Shown in pieces: positions 8,387-16,345 of a DNA stretch of 33,322 nt. The stretch's first letter is position 1. Each line of letters begins with the position of its first letter. Location of the stretch: contig JAGBLM010000032.1 of the NCBI GenBank assembly GCA_017635415.1, positions 1-33,322 on the forward strand. Reading direction: 5' to 3'. A program made the translations under genes and the position numbers. Origin of the DNA: Succinivibrio sp. GTDB lineage: Bacteria > Pseudomonadota > Gammaproteobacteria > Enterobacterales > Succinivibrionaceae. Below the pieces are notes generated by a model that was given only the letters and a program-made list of their open reading frames with translations, had not been told where the DNA came from and made no database searches.

Positions 8387-8412
8387 AAAAAAAGGGACAT
8401 CTGTCCCTTTTC
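8387..8412. terminator. Bidirectional terminator between cpoB and the isomerase gene
   Basis: AAAGGGAC and GTCCCTTT form a near-perfect stem flanked by A's on the left and T's on the right. It can therefore stop transcripts arriving from cpoB on the plus strand and from the converging isomerase gene on the minus strand. Confidence 0.8.
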
Positions 8413-8433
8413 TCTGCCTGACGATGCTTTCTG

Positions 8434-9066
8434 TTAAAGCGATTTGAGGAAGGCTGCTATTTCATCATCCTGACAGTTCGGATAGAAAAGTTCAGCAAAC
8501 TTAGGATCATCAATGGTCTTTTTGACAAAGTCCTTATCCAGTGACTTCAGAACCTCAAGCAGCGGACGATGTGTTACGGTTTTGACATGGTCGAGGATCT
8601 TTTTGTTGCTTCGTTCCGCTTCTGCTCTTTCAGGAGGATAGCCGCCACCGAACTCATTGATGAAGAGTTTTTCGAATATATAACGAAGATTCAGTTCTCC
8701 ACCCCATCCGAAACCCAGGGCATATGGCAGAGAGATGGCGTTGCCGGCGTTGATCTGGGTGAAGAGATAGGCATCGGTCGGGTTCTCAATATGTCCGCAC
8801 TGAACTCCAGGAAAGGCATTGGCTGCCAGGCAGGCGCCTTCTCCGGTACCGCAGCCTGTTACCACAAAATCGGCAGCTTTTGTATTCAAAAGGATGCTGG
8901 TAAGAAGTCCGTTCATAACATAGGTCAGGCAGCGCTGATCCTTTGCACTGTACATACCATAATTATAAACAGTATGACCGGCAACATGGGCGGTCTGCTC
9001 AAGTTCTCTAAAGATAACGGCATTCTTGTCAGCCTGAGAATTTTCAAGTACTAAAGCAATCTTCAT
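8434..9066 (-). CDS. RpiB/LacA/LacB-family sugar-phosphate isomerase
   Basis: Proteins of this fold interconvert aldose and ketose phosphates (ribose-5-phosphate/ribulose-5-phosphate in RpiB, galactose-6-phosphate in LacAB). The 210-residue product belongs to the longer subgroup. It contains MKIALVLENSQADKNA, the anion-hole strand FVVTGCGTGEGACLAANAFPGV with the catalytic Cys of RpiB-like enzymes, and GNAISLPYALGFGWGGELNLRYIFE. The C-terminal helical tail ends DEIAAFLKSL. I use the ATG at 9064-9066; a longer frame starting at 9117 would put its ATG inside the promoter's -10. The substrate cannot be read from sequence. A LacI-family-type operator over its promoter suggests induction by a sugar or nucleoside. 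Confidence 0.85.
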   Translation of the reverse strand: MKIALVLENSQADKNAVIFRELEQTAHVAGHTVYNYGMYSAKDQRCLTYVMNGLLTSILLNTKAADFVVTGCGTGEGACLAANAFPGVQCGHIENPTDAYLFTQINAGNAISLPYALGFGWGGELNLRYIFEKLFINEFGGGYPPERAEAERSNKKILDHVKTVTHRPLLEVLKSLDKDFVKKTIDDPKFAELFYPNCQDDEIAAFLKSL

Positions 9067-9115
9067 AATATAAGAGCTGATGCTCCTCCTAAAACTTAAC
9101 TGATTTTCTCGTCTC

Positions 9116-9144
9116 ATTATAAACGAATAAACAAACGTTTGCGT
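9116..9144 (-). promoter_or_regulatory. Promoter with PurR/LacI-type operator controlling the isomerase gene
   Basis: On the minus strand the -10 is TATAAT (9116-9121). Directly upstream, 9129-9144 reads ACGCAAACGTTTGTTT. This matches 14 of 16 bases of the classic PurR box and has the perfect core palindrome CAAACGTTTG typical of LacI/GalR-family operators. It occupies the -35 and spacer, so a bound regulator would block RNA polymerase. The regulator gene is not in this window. Confidence 0.65.
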
Positions 9145-9263
9145 GTAAAACTATTCAAAAAGTGATATGGGAGCGGGCAAAAGGAAAAACATAAAAAGTT
9201 GGAAGGTAAAACTGATAGTTATCGGTCTGCAGGTGCAACGTTAAATTTTTTTGAAAAAAGTAC

Positions 9264-9291
9264 TTGCACTCAAAATGATTTTGCGTAAAAT
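9264..9291 (+). promoter_or_regulatory. Promoter of the tRNA Lys-Lys-Val cluster
   Basis: TTGCAC (9264-9269) and TAAAAT (9286-9291) are separated by 16 bases. Transcription would start near 9298, about 36 bases before the first tRNA. No other strong promoter is visible between the tRNAs, so the three are likely cut from one precursor. Confidence 0.65.
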
Positions 9292-9333
9292 ATGCACTCG
9301 TTGACTTAATTGTTAACACCAACCAAAGAGGTC

Positions 9334-9409
9334 GGGTCGCTAGCTCAGTCGGTAGAGCAGCGGACTTTTAATCCGTTGGTCGAGAGTTCGAATCTCTCGC
9401 GACCCACCA
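9334..9409 (+). tRNA. tRNA-Lys (anticodon TTT)
   Basis: This is a 76-base cloverleaf. The acceptor arm GGGTCGC pairs with GCGACCC, the anticodon loop is CTTTTAA, the T arm contains AGTTCGAAT, and the CCA end is encoded. It is the first of three tandem tRNAs. Confidence 0.96.
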
Positions 9410-9432
9410 AATTGATTGCCGATTTTTAAGTT

Positions 9433-9508
9433 GGGTTGTTAGCTCAGTTGGTAGAGCAGCGGACTCTTAATCCGGTGGTCGCGGGTTCGATCCCCTCACA
9501 ACCCACCA
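9433..9508 (+). tRNA. tRNA-Lys (anticodon CTT)
   Basis: This is a 76-base cloverleaf with acceptor arm GGGTTGT/ACAACCC, anticodon loop CTCTTAA (anticodon CTT) and an encoded CCA. It is closely similar to the preceding Lys tRNA in the D and anticodon arms, so the pair probably arose by duplication and divergence. E. coli has no CTT lysine tRNA. Confidence 0.95.
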
Positions 9509-9521
9509 GTCAGGTTTGAAT

Positions 9522-9599
9522 GGATGCTTAGCTCAGTTTGGTTAGAGCATCTGCCTTACAAGCAGAGGGTCATAAGTTCGAGTCTTATAGCATCCACCA
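9522..9599 (+). tRNA. tRNA-Val (anticodon TAC)
   Basis: The acceptor arm GGATGCT pairs with AGCATCC, the anticodon loop is CTTACAA (TAC), the T arm ATAAG/CTTAT is well paired, and the CCA is encoded. The D loop is two bases longer than the usual valine form, giving 78 bases. It is the last tRNA before the srf-type operon. Confidence 0.94.
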
Positions 9600-9761
9600 T
9601 CTAATGTTTCGAGTTCCGTAATAGTTGTTTCCATCGCAACTTAACCGTTTTTTTATTACAAGATTTCTGTACCGCTCTCGACTGTCGGTCACAAATTGCG
9701 AAGTTCAGCGACAATAGACTGATTTTGAAAGTTATGTCATCTTCATTGAATGAACTAACAG

Positions 9762-9770
9762 TGATAAACT
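9762..9770 (+). promoter_or_regulatory. Possible promoter of the srfB-srfC operon
   Basis: The 213 bases between tRNA-Val and the first operon gene hold an extended -10 candidate, TGaTAAACT (9762-9770). A weak -35, TTCATT, lies 17 bases upstream. A weak stem (TAGTTG/CAACT near 9620-9640) followed by seven T's near 9650 may end the tRNA transcript. If it leaks, the operon would also receive tRNA-promoter read-through. Confidence 0.3.
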
Positions 9771-9812
9771 TTATAACTGAATTCAAACACTGTTGTGATT
9801 TAAGGACCTGAC

Positions 9813-12800
9813 ATGCTAGCTAATAAGGTTAAAGACAACACCACTACCATCGGACTTGTAGAAAATTCCGGCATTCAGTTTTTAGATTATGAGTTTTCTG
9901 TTGACTGGGAAAACAGGCAAGATCCTCTCATCAAGAAGTTTGGTGAGGGTAGATTTGTGCAGGATACCAGCAGCGAATGGCATCTTGTGCGCCTTAAGAT
10001 AGATGATGACGGTAAAGGTTATTCAAATCCCTTCGATCCGGAAATAAAGTATGACGATTCCTTTGGCTGTTTTCTGACCCTGAAGGTCAAGAATTCCGTA
10101 GAGTTGTACAACGGTGTTTGGTTCCCGATCCCTTATTACAGCGGGCATGACGGACCTTATAACTGGGCGCGCTGCCGCATAGTCAGGGTACCGTCTGAGG
10201 AGAACAACATCTCCACTTACCACGTCTGTATTGCCTTTGATACTTCCATTCAGTCTTCGACTGACTATGAGCACTACGGTCCGTCTGCCAAGAACGTGGG
10301 CAATGATATCTTCACTTATGGCGATGAGGCGGATCAGAACAAATTCCTGATTCTTGGAAAAGGCGGGCAGAGCTGGGTTAACGAATGGGTAAAGACGGTC
10401 TTTACGGATTTGGCTCCGCTGAAGATCCGTGCCTATCGTCAGCGCAGTGAACTTGAAAAAGCGGTAGACGAACGTAAGGAGTATGAAGCCCATTACCTCA
10501 ATATGCTCTCCGTTATACAGCATTTCGTCAGTCCGAATGCGGTAAATCTCATCTCCTGCAGCGGAGAGATCAAGAAGTTCATCGATGTTGATCTGATTCT
10601 TGATATCGGTAATTCCAGATCATTCGGTCTTCTGTACGAAGAGGACAATGATGATGTCGATGATGATTTCAATGATACTAGAATACTGGAGATCCGTGAT
10701 TTCAATGCTCCTGAAAACGTCTATCAGGGTGCTTTTGAAAGCAGGGTTGAATTCCAGTCTGCAAATTTTGACTATGATGGACATTCTGCCCGTTCAGGAC
10801 GTCCTGATGCGTTTGTGTGGCCGTCTTTGGTCAGAGTTGGTGATGAAGCGTTAAGACTGTCAGCCAGCCGTATCGGCAATGAGGGCCGTACCGGACTGTC
10901 ATCACCTAAGCGTTACCTGTGGCAGGATGAACCGTGTTCGATGGCCAACCAGTGGAATTTTAACCGTTCAAGTTATCAGATCCCTTATGAAGATCAGCAG
11001 ACTGGAGAGATCCGCTATTTCAAAAAGGCCGCCCAGTCTGATGCACAGTCAGGACGTGTGTTTGCCCGTCCGGTCTGTGATTACATCACCGTTTCGGGTG
11101 ATGCCATTTTTGCCGTAAAGGATGAGGATACAGATAAGAACATGGTTTCGCTGTTCTCAGGGAAATCCACCATGACCTTTATGATGATGGAGATCTTTCT
11201 GCAGGCAATGATGCAGATGAACAGTTATAACGCCAGATACACCGGGACAAATGCTTCAAGTCCGAGACGTCTGAAGGCTATTGTACTGACCACTCCTCCG
11301 TCGATGCCTGAACTTGAGCGTGAGGTGATGCGCAGCTGTGCCTATGAGGCTTTGGGTATTATCTGGAAATGCAGAGACTATGACCGCTCAGAGAGTGATA
11401 AGTTCCGGTTCATAAGCGGTTCTTTGGATATGCTTTTCCCAGTGCCGCATGTTGAAATGGCGTGGGATGAGGCGCAGGCCGATCAGATCCTGTATCTTTA
11501 CAATGAAACACAGCATGTCTACAAAGGTAACTGCAAGGAGTTTCTTGAGGAACTGCGCCGTCCGGGGACAGAAAACCGCTTTGATGAGGTCAAAGAGGAG
11601 GATGATGAGGGGGACGGCAGGACCAGGCATCCTCTGGTCAGCGGTCGTATCGCCTCAATTGATATCGGCGGCGGTACCACCGATCTGGTTATTTCCGATT
11701 ATTCATTCCCTGCTGATGAAACCAGTCTGAGTGCTGATATCAGACCTCGCGAGATTCTGCGTGAAGGGTTTAAGGTTGCAGGTGATGACATCATGCTTGA
11801 TATCATTCACCAGCGAATTACCAACCCGCTTAAGGAATATCTCAGAGCCGGTGAGAATGCGATTGAGGCTGAGAAGCACTTTATCAACCTGTTCAGGATG
11901 AGCAATGACAGTCAGACCAAGATTCTGATTCAGCAGTCCGTACAGCAGCTCTTCCTGAAGATCGGTTACAGAATCATGTCGCTGCTTGAAAACGTTGATA
12001 AACTGCCGCGCGGCACGGTTTCCTGCGAGGTTAAGGGAACGCTTGCCCAGTTCATCAGGGACGAGATGAGCTGTCGCAAGGAACTGATGAAGGAAAACAG
12101 AGAACCCTACAGTATGCCTGACGAGCAGGTTCTTGCCTATCTGAACAACAGTGCAGACGGTATCGGTCGCTATATGCCAGACGGGGATATACTGAACTTT
12201 GAGATCTGTTTTGATATTTTTGAACTTAACCGTCAGTTTACAAACGGTGAGAATATCTCCATCAAAACTCCGCTTGATCGTCTGGCAACCATTATTGAGA
12301 TCTATCAGTGTGATGTCCTGCTGCTGACCGGCAGACCGTCGAAGATCCCAGGTTTGAGAGCGCATCTGCTGCAGAGACTTTCTCTACCTGCCAAACGTCA
12401 GATTGCTCTTTATGATTACCGCTTTGAGAAATATCCTCTAACAGGCTACGGCAACAAGATAGGTGATCCTAAATCGACCGTGGCGGTAGGCGCGCTGCTG
12501 GCCTATAAACGTAAATCCAGTCACCGCATGGCCAATTTCCATTTCCGTCCGATTCTGCAGCCGGTGCCGAGTCCGGTACGTTTCTTCGGTTCTATCGATA
12601 ATGCCAAGATCATGAAGGATGAAAATGTGCGCTACCGGTTCTTCACACAGGGTGAACTTGATCTCAGAAACGGCAGGAGACCTAATCAGGAAAACTGTTT
12701 TGAAATGGTGATGGATACCACCAACCTTGAGAATATCAATCGCGGCAGAACCGGTCATCAGAACAACCGCGAGTTCAAGGCTGTTCTGTCTCATTACATG

Positions 12801-13613
12801 GGCTACAGACAATTTGACAATGAGCAGTTCCCGGCTACGATGACCTATGTCATCGAATCGATACGGGACGTTGAGGATCTGACCGCAGTGAAAAAGGCTG
12901 CCGCCCTTTCGTTCAAGGATGAGAATGATGACGACTGTACCAGTATTATCAGGGGCTTTACCAATCCTGAAGCCAGACAAATCCTTACAGAGGCCGAAAA
13001 GACCTACCGTGAGAAAAATCAGGCTGTATCTGGTGACGAGGAACTAGTCACTTTGAAAACAGATCTTGAGAACACTCTCAGAACCAGTGCTGCAGAGCAG
13101 GCTGAAGAGGAGTTCAAGAATCAGAAGACCGGCTTTTTAGGGGTTATAAGCGGAGCAACCAGGAAACTTAAAGAGCAGAAACTCGTCAGGCAGAATGAGA
13201 TCTATGAGGAGCGGTATCAGACTGAGGTTGCCGATGTTGTGGCAGACAAGGAGAGATCGCTCAAACGCAGCATAAAACGTGAGTTTATCAAGAGTGTCAC
13301 CGAGGCCATCAGCAAGAATCTCGTCTATGTACGCAACAACAACCAGCGCAGTCTTAATGAACTGAAGGTTCTGACAGATGAGGAACGTGCCCGCTTTACC
13401 ATTGAAATTGAACTTAAGACTGATTATCCGGCAAGATACCGCTATCTGAAAGAAGAAATCGGTCAGCAAAAACTGCCTCAGGTTGCCTCCTTTGAACTGG
13501 TGGTCTTTGAGGATGTCAAGGGTGGAAGGGATTTCCGCAGTTTTGTCAGGATGAAACTGAAGACCTCGGCTTATGAAAGCTACTGGCTCGATACAGGTGC
13601 GATTGCAGATTAA
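9813..13613 (+). CDS. srfB: SrfB-family protein, actin/Hsp70-fold (ASKHA) ATPase
   Basis: This 1266-residue protein fits the family named after Salmonella SrfB, an SsrB-regulated gene of unknown mechanism. ASKHA-type nucleotide motifs are visible: phosphate-1 LILDIGNSRSFG (Asp264), phosphate-2 IDIGGGTTDLVI (617-624), and an adenosine-type motif LLLTGRPSKIPGL (about 836-848). Large insertions separate them. The last 200 residues include a charged, probably coiled-coil stretch (about 1085-1190). There is no signal peptide or membrane segment, so it is cytoplasmic. TAAGGA six bases before the ATG supports the start. The next gene follows after 11 bases. Family membership is confident; the virulence label is historical and its role here is unknown. 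Confidence 0.85.
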   Translation: MLANKVKDNTTTIGLVENSGIQFLDYEFSVDWENRQDPLIKKFGEGRFVQDTSSEWHLVRLKIDDDGKGYSNPFDPEIKYDDSFGCFLTLKVKNSVELYNGVWFPIPYYSGHDGPYNWARCRIVRVPSEENNISTYHVCIAFDTSIQSSTDYEHYGPSAKNVGNDIFTYGDEADQNKFLILGKGGQSWVNEWVKTVFTDLAPLKIRAYRQRSELEKAVDERKEYEAHYLNMLSVIQHFVSPNAVNLISCSGEIKKFIDVDLILDIGNSRSFGLLYEEDNDDVDDDFNDTRILEIRDFNAPENVYQGAFESRVEFQSANFDYDGHSARSGRPDAFVWPSLVRVGDEALRLSASRIGNEGRTGLSSPKRYLWQDEPCSMANQWNFNRSSYQIPYEDQQTGEIRYFKKAAQSDAQSGRVFARPVCDYITVSGDAIFAVKDEDTDKNMVSLFSGKSTMTFMMMEIFLQAMMQMNSYNARYTGTNASSPRRLKAIVLTTPPSMPELEREVMRSCAYEALGIIWKCRDYDRSESDKFRFISGSLDMLFPVPHVEMAWDEAQADQILYLYNETQHVYKGNCKEFLEELRRPGTENRFDEVKEEDDEGDGRTRHPLVSGRIASIDIGGGTTDLVISDYSFPADETSLSADIRPREILREGFKVAGDDIMLDIIHQRITNPLKEYLRAGENAIEAEKHFINLFRMSNDSQTKILIQQSVQQLFLKIGYRIMSLLENVDKLPRGTVSCEVKGTLAQFIRDEMSCRKELMKENREPYSMPDEQVLAYLNNSADGIGRYMPDGDILNFEICFDIFELNRQFTNGENISIKTPLDRLATIIEIYQCDVLLLTGRPSKIPGLRAHLLQRLSLPAKRQIALYDYRFEKYPLTGYGNKIGDPKSTVAVGALLAYKRKSSHRMANFHFRPILQPVPSPVRFFGSIDNAKIMKDENVRYRFFTQGELDLRNGRRPNQENCFEMVMDTTNLENINRGRTGHQNNREFKAVLSHYMGYRQFDNEQFPATMTYVIESIRDVEDLTAVKKAAALSFKDENDDDCTSIIRGFTNPEARQILTEAEKTYREKNQAVSGDEELVTLKTDLENTLRTSAAEQAEEEFKNQKTGFLGVISGATRKLKEQKLVRQNEIYEERYQTEVADVVADKERSLKRSIKREFIKSVTEAISKNLVYVRNNNQRSLNELKVLTDEERARFTIEIELKTDYPARYRYLKEEIGQQKLPQVASFELVVFEDVKGGRDFRSFVRMKLKTSAYESYWLDTGAIAD

Positions 13614-13624
13614 GGAGTCTTACA

Positions 13625-16345
13625 ATGCAGAATAATTTTAACCTGGCCTCTGCAGCCGCAGAAAATGCTATCACCTGGGTAGAGAGAAATGCAGAGAATG
13701 AGGGTGAACTTGCCAGGATTAAGGATTCTCTCGTAACCAGACTGTGCAGAGTATATAACCAGTCACAGGCCGCATACGAGGTCCTGCCTTTTCGTACCAC
13801 TATCGGTGTTTTCGGTGCCTCACAGGCAGGAAAGAGTTATCTGGTGTCCAATCTTGCTGCAACAGGCGGACAGCTCAACGCCAACTGGGACGGCAAGGAT
13901 ATTTCGTTCCTGAAACACGTTAATCCTCAGGGCGGTGATAATGAAGCAACCGGTGTGGTGACACGCTTTACGCACCGTAAGGATTCGGGGATCCCTCATT
14001 ATCCTATTGAAGTCAGAGTCTTCAAGGAAGTGGAACTGGTGATGCTGCTGGTCAATTCCTTCTTCAGAGACTTTTCTATGACCTCGGACACCATTCCTCT
14101 GGTGAATGCTGAATTTGAGCGTGAAAAACTGCAGGAGCATTTTGCAAAGTGTGCCGCTTTTAAGGCTAAGGATCAGGTCAATCTTTCGGCAGCGGACGTG
14201 GTTCTGCTGGCTGATTATGTCAAGCAGCATGCTAGCGGTGATCTGATAAACATGGATGCGGACTGTGAGTTCTGGTGTCAGATGCGCACTCTTGCTCCGA
14301 CTCTTGATGTTCACGGTCGTGCCCAGCTGTTCTCCATTCTGTGGGGAAAACTTAAGGTCTTTACCTTTATGTTTGAGCGCATAGCTCTCGAACTTGAGAA
14401 ACTTAAAGGGGTACAGAAGGTATATGCACCTCTTGAGGCATTTGTGGAACCTGACAGTGACAAAGGGGAACTCTGTCAGCGCCGTGGCGGACCCATTAAT
14501 GCAATTTCTGCACTGTCCCATCTGTTTGATGATACCAGAACGCTAAAGGTCAGTCTTGATGACAAAGCCGAATCGATAGTGGAGATGAATTTCTCCTGCT
14601 TTGCTGCCGCTACCCTCGAGATTCTCTTCCCGCTGACCTCAAAAAGCGCAGTTGATGATTTTGATGTTCTCGACTTCCCGGGGGCTCGCGGCAGAAGAAA
14701 GGATCGCATTGTCGATTTCCGCGATGATGAACAGAAATGTAGTGGTGACAGTCCGACCAAGTATATGATAGAGAACGGTTCGGAGTTTATCCGTCGCGGT
14801 AAGGTTGCCTACCTTTTTGAACGTTACAATACCCGCCGCGAAATGGATGTGCTGCTCTTCTGCATCAATGCTTCGGCACAGCTTGAGGTTTCCGGTCTGG
14901 TGGAAATTCTCGATTCTTGGATAAGCGAGAATGTCGGTGCCAATCCGCAGCTGCGCTCGCAGGTTGAGAAGAATCCGATGATCGGTGTGCTGACCCGTTT
15001 TGATCAGGCTATTTCCAAACAGTTCACTACCATGGCCTCCACAACAGATCTCGGTGCAAAGATTATTCCGACGGTATTTGAGCACTTCAAGTCTCTGGAC
15101 TGGCTGACCAACTGGACTCCCGGCAGGGCACTAAACCAGTTTTTTATGGTACGCCGCCCGAATATGGAGGGTAATGAGACCTGGCTTAATCTTGATGAAA
15201 ACATGGTCGAGACAGGCTTTAACGAAAAGCATGTCGAGGATCTTGAACTCATCAAGAAAAATATCATGGCAGACAAGCTGTTTAAGGAACACATTTACGG
15301 CGGAGAGAATGCTCTTGATGCTGTACTTAAGCTCAATGACGGCGGAGTGAGTTATATTGCACAGTTTCTGTCTGAGAATTTCAGAGGGGAGAGCAGTGTC
15401 AAATCGCGTTTGCGCGACAATGTGAAGGGCGCAATTGATCAGGTGATAAACTCTCTGTCTGTATATGCGCAGAGGTCTGGCGATAAGGCTATGGCAAAGG
15501 CACGCGCAAGCACGCTGAAACTGTGTTCAAATCTGCTGCAGTGTGATTCTCTGGCTCATATCTTCTGTGATATCAGACGGATGATAGAACTCGATGATGA
15601 GGAACTGTATGATCTTTATATCAGTCATCATACTCCGGGCAACAATGCTGACCGCTTTGCCGATGAGGTGCTGATGAAGTGGAAGGCAAGTCTTGATGCT
15701 CTTGCCGGCGGTGATGCCTTTGCTGAACTGTTCTCACTGGTTTTCCGCTGCTGGCTAAGACAGAAACCTACTCTTACGGCCCGTGATAATGCCAAAGATG
15801 AGTTTTCATTCTTCTATGACGAAAGCAAAGGTGCTTTTATTGATGATGAAGCGGAACTGAAAAGTCGCTTTTCAGATCTTATGACGCAATATACCAAGGG
15901 GCTTTATCAGATTGCCTATTCAAGGGGAGCTGATCTGAGAGGTAGACTGGTCGAATGCCTGAATCCTCAGGAGAGACTTGGGCTTACGGCAGAGAAGATC
16001 GGTCGCGGTCAGGTTCTGAGAGTGCAGAGAGTGATGTCTGATTTCAATACCATCCTTGGTGGTGCCGACAGTAACGGAGAATATGAGAATCTCTTCGAGC
16101 GCGGTTCTGTAAGACCTGCCTTCAGGGAAATTTTTTCCGTTTCCTATGGACATCCAAAGATCACGGAAGAAATTTTTGACAAGTCTTTTTTGCATTATGA
16201 GCATGATTATTTTTCAACTTTTATCTTCCGTCTGGTAACCGGTCAGAACGAGAGTCAGGGCAACGGACTGAATATCAGTGCTGCCGAGAATCGTATCCTG
16301 TGTGAGATTCTTGATAATTTTGAGGCTGGTGAGGCTGCTGAATAA
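13625..16345 (+). CDS. srfC: SrfC-family large P-loop GTPase-like protein
   Basis: This 906-residue soluble protein has an N-terminal nucleotide-binding module. G1/Walker A is GASQAGKS at residues 64-71, G3-like LDFPGARG has Asp350 and Gly353, and G4-like LTRFDQ spans 456-461. The order and spacing fit a large, dynamin-like or TRAFAC GTPase with an insertion between G1 and G3. The C-terminal half is helical and unassigned. The family is annotated as a putative virulence factor next to SrfB in many Gammaproteobacteria. It ends TAA directly against the next ATG. GTP rather than ATP preference is inferred from TRFD resembling the (N/T)KxD motif; the lysine is replaced by arginine. Confidence 0.8.
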   Translation: MQNNFNLASAAAENAITWVERNAENEGELARIKDSLVTRLCRVYNQSQAAYEVLPFRTTIGVFGASQAGKSYLVSNLAATGGQLNANWDGKDISFLKHVNPQGGDNEATGVVTRFTHRKDSGIPHYPIEVRVFKEVELVMLLVNSFFRDFSMTSDTIPLVNAEFEREKLQEHFAKCAAFKAKDQVNLSAADVVLLADYVKQHASGDLINMDADCEFWCQMRTLAPTLDVHGRAQLFSILWGKLKVFTFMFERIALELEKLKGVQKVYAPLEAFVEPDSDKGELCQRRGGPINAISALSHLFDDTRTLKVSLDDKAESIVEMNFSCFAAATLEILFPLTSKSAVDDFDVLDFPGARGRRKDRIVDFRDDEQKCSGDSPTKYMIENGSEFIRRGKVAYLFERYNTRREMDVLLFCINASAQLEVSGLVEILDSWISENVGANPQLRSQVEKNPMIGVLTRFDQAISKQFTTMASTTDLGAKIIPTVFEHFKSLDWLTNWTPGRALNQFFMVRRPNMEGNETWLNLDENMVETGFNEKHVEDLELIKKNIMADKLFKEHIYGGENALDAVLKLNDGGVSYIAQFLSENFRGESSVKSRLRDNVKGAIDQVINSLSVYAQRSGDKAMAKARASTLKLCSNLLQCDSLAHIFCDIRRMIELDDEELYDLYISHHTPGNNADRFADEVLMKWKASLDALAGGDAFAELFSLVFRCWLRQKPTLTARDNAKDEFSFFYDESKGAFIDDEAELKSRFSDLMTQYTKGLYQIAYSRGADLRGRLVECLNPQERLGLTAEKIGRGQVLRVQRVMSDFNTILGGADSNGEYENLFERGSVRPAFREIFSVSYGHPKITEEIFDKSFLHYEHDYFSTFIFRLVTGQNESQGNGLNISAAENRILCEILDNFEAGEAAE

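Noticed and set aside
8569-9054. A 161-codon plus-strand frame opposite the isomerase gene
   Set aside because: The minus-strand frame has clear RpiB/LacAB motifs, a promoter and an operator; the plus-strand frame has none.
9067-9117. A longer start for the isomerase gene at 9117
   Set aside because: Its ATG overlaps the -10 element TATAAT, so it would not be in the transcript.
11703-12365. A 220-codon minus-strand frame inside srfB
   Set aside because: It lies wholly within the strongly supported srfB coding frame and resembles no family; it is a shadow of codon bias.
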